From Rhodospirillaceae bacterium (GTDB lineage: Bacteria > Pseudomonadota > Alphaproteobacteria > DSM-16000 > Inquilinaceae), in assembly GCA_020425485.1 (NCBI GenBank), contig JAGQRL010000379.1, positions 1 to 7,891 of the forward strand: a stretch of DNA of 7,891 nt. Reading direction: 5' to 3'. Both the position numbers and the translations under genes were made by a program. Under the pieces are notes generated by a model. The model was not told the origin of the DNA. It made no database searches and saw only the letters and a program-made list of their open reading frames with translations. Below, piece after piece: positions 1 to 6,050 of this stretch (the stretch's first letter is position 1; every line of letters begins with the position of its first letter).

Positions 1-275
1 GCCACCAGCGGGCAGCCGCAATGGAACTTCAGGTAGCCGGCCCAGCGGGCTGCCACAGAGTCGTCTAGCCACACCGGGGTATCCAGATCGCACAGGGTCA
101 GCGCCACCGCCGCCAGCGGCGGCACCGGGGCAATGGCATCCGGCGGCGCCACCACCTGGCCGGGGTTGGCCATGGCCTCCAGCACAGCACGGAACACCGC
201 CTGGGTGGTGCCGACGGGCTCTGCGAAGCCGGGCTCGATGGCCCGGTCCGGCGCCTGGGGGCTTGCTGTGATCAC
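1..275 (-). CDS. phnH: PhnH, carbon-phosphorus lyase core complex subunit (partial, runs off left edge)
   Basis: PhnH is a subunit of the cytoplasmic PhnGHIJ complex, which converts alkylphosphonates to ribosyl phosphonates and then breaks the C-P bond. About 91 N-terminal codons are visible; the C-terminal half lies beyond base 1. Family features in order are a GFAEPV stretch near residue 16, FRAVLEAMANPG (about 27-38), which is the typical PhnH N-terminal helix and turn, TLCDLDTPVWL (about 58-68), and KFHCGCPLV at the edge. I chose the GTG start at 275-273 because it overlaps the phnG stop as GTGA, the usual translational coupling in this operon, and gives the expected N-terminal length. 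The rest of the C-P lyase genes presumably continue leftward (inference). Identity is firm; only the extent is unknown. Confidence 0.93.
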   Translation of the reverse strand, partial: MITASPQAPDRAIEPGFAEPVGTTQAVFRAVLEAMANPGQVVAPPDAIAPVPPLAAVALTLCDLDTPVWLDDSVAARWAGYLKFHCGCPLV

Positions 276-739
276 GTGTGCTCCCGCGGCAGGGTGAAGA
301 ATTCCACGCGCGTTGCCGCGGCGGCGGCGGCAACCGCCTGTTGGTGGCGATCGTGGCTGCGGCGGGCCGGCGCGATCACCTCCCGCTCCACCGCCGCACG
401 CCGGTCGGGGTCCTGCATCAGCGCGTCGAACAGGGCGGCCAGCTCGGCATGGCGGTGGCTGCGGCCGCGCACATAGCCGTGGCCGACGGCGCCGCCATCG
501 AGCCGCACCGAACAGCGCGTCATCGTCATCTCGCCGAGATTGAACGGGTCGCCGGTGCCCGACATGCGGCCGCGCACCAGCACCAGCCCGGTTTCCGGTG
601 CGCGCACATGGACGAAGCCGGGGCGATCGGGCCATGCTTGCCAGCGGTCGGCCAGCCAGACCGGATCAGCCAGCGCCAGCGTCCGCATCCACTGGGCGCG
701 GTCGGCCTGATCGGGCGATCCGTCGCTGTCTGCTACCAT
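272..739 (-). CDS. phnG: PhnG, carbon-phosphorus lyase core complex subunit
   Basis: This 155-residue protein is the usual size for PhnG, a small subunit of the PhnGHIJ core complex that makes ribosyl phosphonate from phosphonate and ATP. It shows the family signature almost unbroken: QWMRTLALAD (about 16-25), VRAPETGLVLVRGRMSGTGDPFNLGEM (45-71, the most conserved block), TRCSVRL (74-80), GHGYVRGRSHRHAELAALFDALMQ (86-109), and a C-terminal RVEFFTL. An alanine run at 137-142 before RVEFF is low-complexity linker. Start: the ATG at 739-737 gives a normal-length protein; the frame stays open upstream through the phnF control region but nothing there resembles PhnG. The Shine-Dalgarno is weak (AGGA only 2 bases from the ATG). 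It is first in the leftward operon, coupled to phnH, and divergent from phnF. Confidence 0.95.
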   Translation of the reverse strand: MVADSDGSPDQADRAQWMRTLALADPVWLADRWQAWPDRPGFVHVRAPETGLVLVRGRMSGTGDPFNLGEMTMTRCSVRLDGGAVGHGYVRGRSHRHAELAALFDALMQDPDRRAAVEREVIAPARRSHDRHQQAVAAAAAATRVEFFTLPREHT

Positions 740-774
740 ATTCCTGGACTCTGCCGACGTGCTTGTGCCCACAA

Positions 775-792
775 CTGTCACACAATTGTCTA
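775..792 (+). promoter_or_regulatory. Pho-box-like direct repeat (candidate PhoB site)
   Basis: CTGTCAC (775-781), a 4-base AT-rich spacer ACAA (782-785) and TTGTCTA (786-792) follow the classical PhoB layout of two 7-mers close to CTGTCAT separated by 4 bases. The first repeat matches the six fixed positions; the second differs at two. Its place in front of C-P lyase genes, which belong to the Pho regulon in many proteobacteria, supports it. It reads toward phnF, although it sits only 36 bases from the phnG start, so which gene it would activate is not settled by sequence. It overlaps the PhnF palindrome by 6 bases. Confidence 0.5.
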
Positions 793-796
793 GACA
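787..796. promoter_or_regulatory. Candidate PhnF operator (GntR/HutC-type palindrome)
   Basis: TGTCTAGACA is a perfect 10-bp palindrome in the divergent phnG-phnF region. Its core GTCTAGAC fits the GT-N-TA-N-AC pattern described for operators of the HutC subfamily of GntR regulators, to which PhnF belongs. A second palindrome, ACAATTGT (782-789), overlaps its left edge. Position between the two genes suits repression of both the phn operon and phnF itself. Direct binding is inferred. Confidence 0.6.
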
Positions 797-819
797 TCCG
801 CTCTGGCTGCCCCTAGGGT
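791..819 (+). promoter_or_regulatory. Possible sigma-70-type promoter for phnF
   Basis: TAGACA (791-796, 5 of 6 to TTGACA), a 17-base spacer, then TAGGGT (814-819, 3 of 6 to TATAAT). Spacing is ideal but the -10 is poor. The -35 falls inside the PhnF palindrome, which would fit autorepression by occlusion. A start near 826 would leave a leader of about 40 bases before the phnF ATG. Confidence 0.33.
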
Positions 820-865
820 ACTGGTCCACCGGGCGACCTGTAAAGCGCGCAAGGGTGAAGGTTCG

Positions 866-1651
866 ATGACAGGCAGCACTGGCGGCCATGGCGCCGCGCC
901 GCTCGATCGCGGCACCGGGGTGGCCCTGTGGCGCCAGGTGGAAGAAATCCTGGCGGCGGAGATCGGCGCCGTGGAACTGGACACCTCCACGCGCCTGCCA
1001 TCGGAGAACGAGCTGGCGGCCCGCTTCGGCGTCAACCGCCACACCATCCGCCAGGCGCTCTCCAGCCTGCAACAGCGCGGCCTGGTGCAGATCGAACAGG
1101 GCCGCGGCACCTTCATCGTCGCTCGCCGCATCACCTACACGCTGGGGCCGCGCACCCGCTTTTCGGAAAACCTGGAACGCGTCAGCCGCCGGGCCACCGG
1201 CCGCCTGCTGCGCAGCGCCACCGTGTTCGCCGATGCCGACCTGGCCCACGACCTGGCGGTGGCGCCGGGCACGCTGCTCGGCCAGATCGACACGGTGCGC
1301 GACGCCGATGGGCGGCGGCTGTGCGTATCGAGCCATTTCTACCCGGCCGCCCGCTTTCCCGGCCTGCCCGACGCCTTCGCCCGCTCCGGGTCGTTGACCG
1401 AGGCGCTGCGCCTGCTGGGGGTGCCGGACTATCGCCGCTCGGTCACCCGCATCACCGCCCAGCTGCCCACGGTGGAGGATGCCCGCTTCCTGCATATCCC
1501 GCGCAACCGGCCGGTTATGGTTACCGAGAGCGTCGATGTGGATACCGCCGGCACGCCGGTGCAATACGGCGTCACGCGCTTCGTGGGAGACCTGGTGAAG
1601 CTGGTGGTGGCTGGCTCCGACGACGGTGCGGAGATCGGCACCGAAGTGTAG
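866..1651 (+). CDS. phnF: PhnF, GntR/HutC-family regulator of phosphonate metabolism
   Basis: This 261-residue transcription factor has an N-terminal winged helix-turn-helix of the GntR type (about 18-86). The diagnostic string is LPSENELAARFGVNRHTIRQ (44-63), followed by the recognition-helix end and the wing GLVQIEQGRGTFI (72-84). The linker TYTLGPRTRFSENL (90-103) is typical of PhnF. The C-terminal UTRA effector domain spans about 105-248, with a VTESVDVD strand and the near-terminal PVQYGVTRFVGDLVKLVV. PhnF proteins repress C-P lyase genes and are thought to be relieved by a phosphonate or related ligand (family knowledge). The ATG at 866 is preceded by GAAGG with 4-base spacing. It is divergent from phnG, and the palindrome at 787-796 is its likely target. 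Length and domains are normal. Confidence 0.96.
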   Translation: MTGSTGGHGAAPLDRGTGVALWRQVEEILAAEIGAVELDTSTRLPSENELAARFGVNRHTIRQALSSLQQRGLVQIEQGRGTFIVARRITYTLGPRTRFSENLERVSRRATGRLLRSATVFADADLAHDLAVAPGTLLGQIDTVRDADGRRLCVSSHFYPAARFPGLPDAFARSGSLTEALRLLGVPDYRRSVTRITAQLPTVEDARFLHIPRNRPVMVTESVDVDTAGTPVQYGVTRFVGDLVKLVVAGSDDGAEIGTEV

Positions 1652-1722
1652 GCGCCCGCCACCGCGGCGCAGGAATCCGTTAACCCTCCGGAAGTGATCT
1701 GCCCCTATTCTGGGCCCGTTGG

Positions 1723-1741
1723 GGACTGCCGGTCGCAGTCC
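1723..1741 (+). other. Hairpin between phnF and the pentapeptide gene
   Basis: GGACTGC (1723-1729), a 5-base loop, and GCAGTCC (1735-1741) form a perfect 7-bp stem in the 114-bp gap. It lies 72 bases after the phnF stop and 24 bases before the next start. There is no following T-run, so it could be a weak phnF terminator or a structured leader of the downstream gene. I cannot separate these. Confidence 0.35.
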
Positions 1742-1765
1742 GCCGGTTGAGCTCATGGTGGCGGC

Positions 1766-3124
1766 GTGAAGCTTGTCGGGACGAATTCATCGGGAAACTG
1801 GCTGAAAGCCCCGATCACCTCGGTCGACTGGCTGCCCGAGAGCGGCGGCAGCATCGACCAGGACAAGCTCAACCATATGATCGAACAGCACCGGCGCTTC
1901 CTGAAGGGGCTGACGGGTGGCCGCCGCCTCAACATCGCGCTGTTCGACGCCCAGGGCCTGCAATTCGACTACCTGGACCTGACGGAGGCGGAATTCCGCG
2001 GCGCCCGCATGTCGGGCAGCAGCTTCGTCGGCTCCGTCCTCACCCGCGCCAACCTGTTCGGTGCCGACCTGCGCCAGTGCGACATGCGCCGCTGCGACCT
2101 GACCAAGGCCGATCTGCGCGGGGCGGTGCTGCGCGGCTCCAACCTGGATATGGCGACCATGCGGGCCACCGATGCCCGCGAAGGCAAGCTGCTGGAACGC
2201 CGCCAGGGCGAGCTGGTGCAGGTGAATGTCGGCGGCGAGGATCTGGACGCCGCATCGGCCCAGGGGGCGGACCTGTCCGGCGCGCGCCTGTCCGGCACCA
2301 TGCTGAGATCGACCGACCTGACCAACGCGGTGCTGCGCGACAGCCGGCTCGGCGGGGCCGATCTGTCCAACTGCATCCTGCGCGGCGTGCAGTTCGAGGG
2401 GGCCGACCTGACCGGCGCCAATCTCAGCGGTTCGGTGCTGCACGGCGCCATGCTGTGCGGCGCCAACCTCAAGGACGTGAACCTGGACGACGCCGACCTG
2501 AATGCGGCGATCTTCGACCGCGCCACCTTGCGCATGTGCGACACCTCCCGGGCGATCCTGCCGAAGTCGGTGTCGAGCCTGGATCGGCCGATCCAGGATG
2601 TCGTGCGGGGACACTACGACTGGATCCTGTCGCTCGGCCGCAAGGGCCGGCGGGCGGATCTCAGCGGCTACGACCTGGCCGGCATGTCGTTTGAGAAGGT
2701 GGAACTGTCCGCCGGGGACTTCAGCCGGGCGCTGCTGACCAACGCCAGTTTCGCCGATGCCGGCCTGAACGCCGCCCAGCTTTCCTGCATCAACGCCATG
2801 GATTCGCTGTTCCGCGGCGCCCGCATGCAGGGGGTGAACATGGCCAACGCGGTGCTCACCCGCGCCGACATGCGCCACATCAACGCCAGCGCCATGCTGA
2901 TCCGCGGCCAGGAGGACATGCTCTGGCCCACCAACCTGCAAGGTGCCGTGCTGGACGACGTGAACCTGTCGGGTGCCAACCTGTCGGGGGCCAACCTCTT
3001 CGGGGCGTCCCTGCGCGGCGCCAATCTGCGCGCCTGCAACCTGTCGAAGGCCAATCTGCTGGATACCGATATGGCCGGCGCCGACCTGGAAGGCGCCCGG
3101 CTGGACGGTGCCAAGACGGACTAG
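1766..3124 (+). CDS. Large pentapeptide-repeat protein with two similar halves
   Basis: This 452-residue protein has no signal peptide or membrane segment and is predicted cytoplasmic. Most of it is built of A(D/N)LXX pentapeptides that fold as a right-handed quadrilateral beta-helix. Block 1 runs about 62-260, interrupted at about 137-166 by a charged non-repeat segment (EGKLLERRQGELVQV). Block 2 runs about 297-452, interrupted at about 375-392. Each block is preceded by a similar cap: HRRFLKGLTGGRR at 42 and HYDWILSLGRKGRR at 283. The function of this subtype is not known to me. Some pentapeptide proteins mimic DNA and inhibit gyrase (Qnr, MfpA), but nothing ties this one to that. Start: GTG 1766, the only reasonable start after the in-frame stop at 1748; the Shine-Dalgarno is weak. 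It overlaps a 4-codon ATG frame (1755-1769), probably chance. Identity as a pentapeptide protein is firm, its role open. Confidence 0.9.
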   Translation: MKLVGTNSSGNWLKAPITSVDWLPESGGSIDQDKLNHMIEQHRRFLKGLTGGRRLNIALFDAQGLQFDYLDLTEAEFRGARMSGSSFVGSVLTRANLFGADLRQCDMRRCDLTKADLRGAVLRGSNLDMATMRATDAREGKLLERRQGELVQVNVGGEDLDAASAQGADLSGARLSGTMLRSTDLTNAVLRDSRLGGADLSNCILRGVQFEGADLTGANLSGSVLHGAMLCGANLKDVNLDDADLNAAIFDRATLRMCDTSRAILPKSVSSLDRPIQDVVRGHYDWILSLGRKGRRADLSGYDLAGMSFEKVELSAGDFSRALLTNASFADAGLNAAQLSCINAMDSLFRGARMQGVNMANAVLTRADMRHINASAMLIRGQEDMLWPTNLQGAVLDDVNLSGANLSGANLFGASLRGANLRACNLSKANLLDTDMAGADLEGARLDGAKTD

Positions 3125-3181
3125 GCAGTCTTCGCCAACGGCAGATCGCGCTTGCAAGCTGAGATACTTGGAGCACGCGGC

Positions 3182-3213
3182 GTCCGGTCAGACGCGGTCG
3201 CGTCTGCCCGGAC
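3182..3213. terminator. Long hairpin between convergent genes, candidate bidirectional terminator
   Basis: GTCCGG (3182-3187) pairs with CCGGAC (3208-3213), and CAGACGCG (3189-3196) pairs with CGCGTCTG (3199-3206), with a single T/C mismatch at 3188/3207. This gives a stem of about 14 pairs around a tiny centre, where the innermost pairs probably open into a loop. It lies exactly between the stop of the pentapeptide gene (3124) and the stop of the leftward small gene (3215). Neither side has a T-run, so it departs from the textbook intrinsic terminator. The position is the main argument. Confidence 0.5.
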
Positions 3214-3214
3214 C

Positions 3215-3451
3215 CTAGGACCGCTGCCCGCCCCAATTGATGGTGGGAGCCTGGCGGTCGCCGCTGTCGATGTCCGACACCCGTGGCTCGGAATAGGACA
3301 GCACCAGCCACACGCCCAGCAGGAACGCCGCGATCAGCACATAAGGCAGGATGGAGCGGTTGTCCTCGCGGCGGCGCTGGCGCATCTCCAACAGGTAGCG
3401 CGGCACCTGGTAGGGGAGTCCCGTCCGGTTGCTGCGAGCGCGTCTGGCCAT
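3215..3451 (-). CDS. Small single-pass membrane protein, function unknown
   Basis: This 78-residue protein is not a family I recognise. The N-terminal third is strongly basic (RRAR at 3-6, RQRRRE at 24-29). One clear hydrophobic helix follows at about 34-53 (ILPYVLIAAFLLGVWLVLSY), then a short polar, slightly acidic tail (54-78). The positive-inside rule puts the N-terminus in the cytoplasm and the tail in the periplasm. The ATG is at 3451-3449; a purine-rich AAGGAAA lies 14 bases upstream, a little far for a Shine-Dalgarno. It is convergent with the pentapeptide gene and divergent from the MEMO/AMMECR1 gene, so it is probably monocistronic. The well-placed TM helix, the basic flank and the hairpin just after its stop argue that it is real, but a small frame in GC-rich DNA needs homologues to be certain. 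Confidence 0.6.
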   Translation of the reverse strand: MARRARSNRTGLPYQVPRYLLEMRQRRREDNRSILPYVLIAAFLLGVWLVLSYSEPRVSDIDSGDRQAPTINWGGQRS

Positions 3452-3511
3452 GGCGTGTCTGGACGTTTCCTTGCCACACTCCGCAGCGCAGTCCGGCGGC
3501 CGCTAAGCCCC

Positions 3512-3533
3512 CAGGGGCCGGCCAGGGGCCGGT
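3512..3533. repeat. Two-copy 11-bp tandem repeat
   Basis: CAGGGGCCGGC (3512-3522) is followed directly by CAGGGGCCGGT (3523-3533), 10 of 11 identical. It lies in the 267-bp non-coding spacer between the small membrane gene and the MEMO/AMMECR1 gene. No function is evident; it could be slippage or two adjacent protein sites. Confidence 0.5.
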
Positions 3534-3645
3534 TGGGGCACTTTGGCCATGGGCTGCACCACATGATCGAAGTGTACGCCGGTAACGTTAATAAAGCCTA
3601 AAACCACGACCCTTGGTGGGCCTTGCGGCGCCGGGCCGAGGGCGG

Positions 3646-3674
3646 TTGACCGGCCCCGGATGCGCCACGATCCT
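3646..3674 (+). promoter_or_regulatory. Possible promoter for the MEMO/AMMECR1 gene
   Basis: TTGACC (3646-3651, 5 of 6 to the -35 consensus), a 17-base spacer, then GATCCT (3669-3674, 3 of 6). A start near 3681 would leave a leader of about 38 bases. An AT-rich island at 3582-3604, containing the palindrome TAACGTTA (3583-3590), lies upstream and could belong to the control region of either divergent gene. Confidence 0.25.
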
Positions 3675-3718
3675 GCGCCATGAAGCCCATCTCCGGGGGT
3701 CTGAGAGGGGGAGACAGG

Positions 3719-5077
3719 ATGAGCGAGCAACCACCTTCCGCGGCCGAGGGGTCGGGCCAGCCCGACGTGATCGACCGCATGCCGGACGATCCCGACGGGC
3801 TGCGGAGCTGGATCGCCGACCACTTGGCGGTGGCGGGATCAGACCCCGTGGGGGCCTATGCCATCTGGGTGCCGCCGCCGCTCGACCACGCGTCGGCAGC
3901 GGTTGCGGCCGCCGGCTATGCCGCGGTGGCGCGGCCGTTCGATCCGGTGATGCGGGTGGTCGTGGTCGGCCGGGCGGCATCGGCGACCGTGGCCCCGCTC
4001 ACCCTGCTGGCGGCCGATGCGCTGGTCTCGCCCCTGGGACCGGTGCCGGCCGATGGGGAGGCAGCGGCCTGGCTCGATGGTTTGCCAGGGCTCGGCGGGC
4101 CGATGGACGGCGTTGCGGCGGACCCGGACCTCGCCGCCCAGCTCGCCTTCGTCCGCCATTGCTTCCCCGATGCCGTGGTTGCCGCGGTGGCGGTGGGCGA
4201 CCAGGCGGAGGCGGCCCAGGTGGCCGGCCTGCTGGAACGCGTGGCCGGCACGCCGGGCGCCCTGGCGGTGGTGAACGGCGACGCGTGCAGCCATGCCGGC
4301 GAGGGCGGCGCACGCCTGCAAGCGGAGCTGTTTGCCGACTGGATGGAGAGCGGCGGCCACGCCGGCGCCCGGCCGGAGGATGCCGGCCCGCTGCGCGCCG
4401 GCTTCTTCGCGGCGGCGAAGCCGTGGCGGGTGACGCGGGCTTCCATCGGTGCCGGGCCGGCGGCCACCGGCGCGCGCGGGCTGGCCGCCCTGGTGGCCGA
4501 ACCGGTGGCGTATGCCGAACTGGCTCCTGGCCTCAGGGCGCGGCTGCACCGCATCGCCCGCGCCTCGGTGGAAAATGCCGCCCGCTACCAGCCGCCGCAG
4601 ATGATCGACCGCGTGCTCGGCTTCGAGGCGTGGTCGCTGCAGGCGATCCGCCCGGTCTTCGTGATGGCGCCGGGCCATGGCCACCAGCGCCGCGAATCGG
4701 GCACCTGGCAGCCCACCCGGCCGCTGGCGGTGGAGGTGGCCCACCACGCCAACCGCGTGGTCATCGCCGATCCCATCGTGCCGCGGCCATCGCAGGAAGA
4801 TGCCCGGACGCTGGCGCTGCGGATCGCCGTGCTCAGCGTGCCGGAACGCCTGACCGCGGCCAGCGAAACGGAGGTGGCCCAGCAGCTCAACCCGGAGGTC
4901 GACGGGCTGGTGCTGCGCCGGGGCAACCGCCAGGCGGTGCTGATGCCTGACGTGTGGGCCGACCAGCGCTATACGCCGAGCAAGGCGGTGTCGGTGACCA
5001 AGCAGCGGATCGGCCTGCGCAGCGAAGCCTGGGCCGACGATATCGAAGCCTATCGCTTCGTCGCGGAGTTCTTCTGA
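3719..5077 (+). CDS. MEMO1-like/AMMECR1-like fusion protein (AmmeMemoRadiSam B+A) with altered signature motifs
   Basis: This 452-residue protein begins at ATG 3719, preceded by GGGGGAG at good spacing; an upstream ATG at 3680 lacks such a site. Residues about 20-268 follow MEMO1 (AmmeMemoRadiSam B): DPDGLRSWI near 24, YAIWVPPP (47-54), then AAVAAAGYAAVARPFDPVMRVVVVG (60-84), SPLGPVPADGEAA (104-116) and the ALAVVNGDACSH region (181-192). Residues about 272-452 follow AMMECR1 (system A): LHRIARASVENA, FVMAPG, RPLAVEVAHHAN, LALRIAVLSVPE (365-376), NPEVDGLVLRRGNRQAVLMPDVW (391-413), and a C-terminal IEAYRFVAEFF. Hallmarks are replaced: PHAGY becomes PPPLD (52-56), GPSH becomes GRAA (84-87), and LRGCIG becomes QRRESG (323-328), so the conserved Cys is gone. 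The biochemical role of the family is poorly known; human MEMO1 is reported to bind iron or copper through His ligands that would be lost here. The domain call is good; retained activity is doubtful. Confidence 0.83.
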   Translation: MSEQPPSAAEGSGQPDVIDRMPDDPDGLRSWIADHLAVAGSDPVGAYAIWVPPPLDHASAAVAAAGYAAVARPFDPVMRVVVVGRAASATVAPLTLLAADALVSPLGPVPADGEAAAWLDGLPGLGGPMDGVAADPDLAAQLAFVRHCFPDAVVAAVAVGDQAEAAQVAGLLERVAGTPGALAVVNGDACSHAGEGGARLQAELFADWMESGGHAGARPEDAGPLRAGFFAAAKPWRVTRASIGAGPAATGARGLAALVAEPVAYAELAPGLRARLHRIARASVENAARYQPPQMIDRVLGFEAWSLQAIRPVFVMAPGHGHQRRESGTWQPTRPLAVEVAHHANRVVIADPIVPRPSQEDARTLALRIAVLSVPERLTAASETEVAQQLNPEVDGLVLRRGNRQAVLMPDVWADQRYTPSKAVSVTKQRIGLRSEAWADDIEAYRFVAEFF

Positions 5078-5107
5078 GGGGCCGGTGCCGGCTGAACGAG
5101 AAACGCC

Positions 5108-5935
5108 CTAGGCGCGCCGACGGATGTTCCGCGCGTTGCGTTCCAGCACGAGCCCCCAGGCCAGCAGGAACATGGTGGTGAAGATGGCGTAGCCCGGGCT
5201 GATGCCTTCCGGCAGCTCGGTTCCGCCGAAGCCGGCCCGGGCCATCTCCACATAGTGCAGCAGCGGGTTGTAGAGCATGTAGGTGCGCAGGGGTTCCGGC
5301 ACGGCGTCGATGGAATAGAAGGTGCCGGACGTGTAGAACCACATGCGGTTGAAGATGGTGTTGGGCGTTTCCATCAGTGGGAAGATGGCGATCAGCGCTC
5401 CCATGGTGACGCCCCAGGCGAACCCCATCACCACCACGCCCAGCAGCACCAGCAGGCAGGTCATGCCGTCATCGGGCCAATAGCTGAGGCCCAGCAGGAT
5501 GGCGACGAAGTTGATGATGAAGCTGACGAGCACCCATTTCGGCCCTTCCGCCAGGGCGTAGGCGATCAGCCCATCGATCACCTGCACCTGCACCAGGCCG
5601 AGCAGGCCGCGGATGGCTTTGCGCCCACCGATCACGCGCGCCGCCGTGGTGCGGAACATCAGCACCAGGGCGATGCCGCACAGCAGGAACGGGATCAAGT
5701 CGATGCCGGAATGCACCCGCACGAAGCTGAACATGAACGCAATGAACAGAATCAGCAGGGTCGGCTCCACCAGCGCCCACACCACGCCGACCGCGTAGCG
5801 GCCGTAGCGGCTGGTGATGTCCAGCAGCAGCAGCGCCCAGATCACCCGCAGCATCAGCCGCAAGCCCTTGGCGGGCGGCGGCGTCGCCACCGGCGGGCGG
5901 TTCCAGATCTCTGGACTGTGTGTTGCCATGGCCAT
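5108..5935 (-). CDS. ABC-2 type polysaccharide/polyol-phosphate export permease (KpsM family)
   Basis: This 275-residue inner-membrane protein is the channel half of an exporter for capsule, O-antigen or similar surface glycans. It has a short proline-rich N-terminus, then the family's amphipathic entry motif LDITSRYGRYAVGVVWALVEPTL (38-60). Hydrophobic segments follow at about 58-73, 81-95, 134-152, 158-176, 177-188 and 248-265. A conserved late block is MWFYTSGTFYSIDAVPEPLRTYMLYNPLLHYVEMARAGF (198-236), and the C-terminal tail ERNARNIRRRA is basic. Start: ATG 5935 or the in-frame ATG 5929; AGGT five bases upstream slightly favours the first. An ATPase partner (KpsT type) is absent on both sides within the window. 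It converges with the MEMO/AMMECR1 gene (30-bp gap) and diverges from the metal operon. Confidence 0.93.
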   Translation of the reverse strand: MAMATHSPEIWNRPPVATPPPAKGLRLMLRVIWALLLLDITSRYGRYAVGVVWALVEPTLLILFIAFMFSFVRVHSGIDLIPFLLCGIALVLMFRTTAARVIGGRKAIRGLLGLVQVQVIDGLIAYALAEGPKWVLVSFIINFVAILLGLSYWPDDGMTCLLVLLGVVVMGFAWGVTMGALIAIFPLMETPNTIFNRMWFYTSGTFYSIDAVPEPLRTYMLYNPLLHYVEMARAGFGGTELPEGISPGYAIFTTMFLLAWGLVLERNARNIRRRA

Positions 5936-6035
5936 GCAGTACCTGAGTCCGAACCCTGACGACCTGCGTGCCGGGGCATTGGGCCGATTTTCCCCTGGCG
6001 AGGCAAGCCGGCAGATGGGCCGGCCCGGAAGCACT

Positions 6036-6047
6036 GGGCGATCGCCC
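6036..6047. promoter_or_regulatory. 12-bp perfect palindrome in the permease/DUF1007 intergenic region
   Basis: GGGCGATCGCCC is a perfect 12-bp inverted repeat, about 100 bases from the permease start and 87 bases before the DUF1007 start. In GC-rich DNA a palindrome of this composition can arise by chance, but a second one follows at 6051-6066. It is a candidate operator of unknown regulator. Confidence 0.3.
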
Positions 6048-6050
6048 GCA

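Noticed and set aside
740..1756. Leftward open frame continuing upstream of phnG, antisense to phnF
   Set aside because: It runs through the phnF regulator in antisense with no family resemblance; the open frame comes from the GC-rich codon pattern of phnF. PhnG-like sequence begins only at 739.
1755..1769. Four-codon ATG frame overlapping the GTG start of the pentapeptide gene
   Set aside because: Could in principle act as a coupling leader peptide, but it has no clear ribosome site and such frames are common by chance.
1787..3157. Open frame of about 456 codons on the minus strand opposite the pentapeptide gene
   Set aside because: Its His/Gln/Val/Gly-rich periodic translation mirrors the repeated GCC-GAC-CTG codons of the plus-strand pentapeptides. 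It has no independent start signal or family features.
3613..4950. Long plus-strand frame overlapping the MEMO/AMMECR1 gene
   Set aside because: Gly/Arg/Ala-rich low-complexity translation typical of an out-of-frame read; the other frame matches two known domain families and has a good ribosome site.
5081..5092. GCCGGTGCCGGC inverted repeat between the fusion gene and the permease gene
   Set aside because: Only about 4 usable stem pairs once a loop is allowed, and no T-run; too weak to call a terminator, although termination between these convergent genes is expected.
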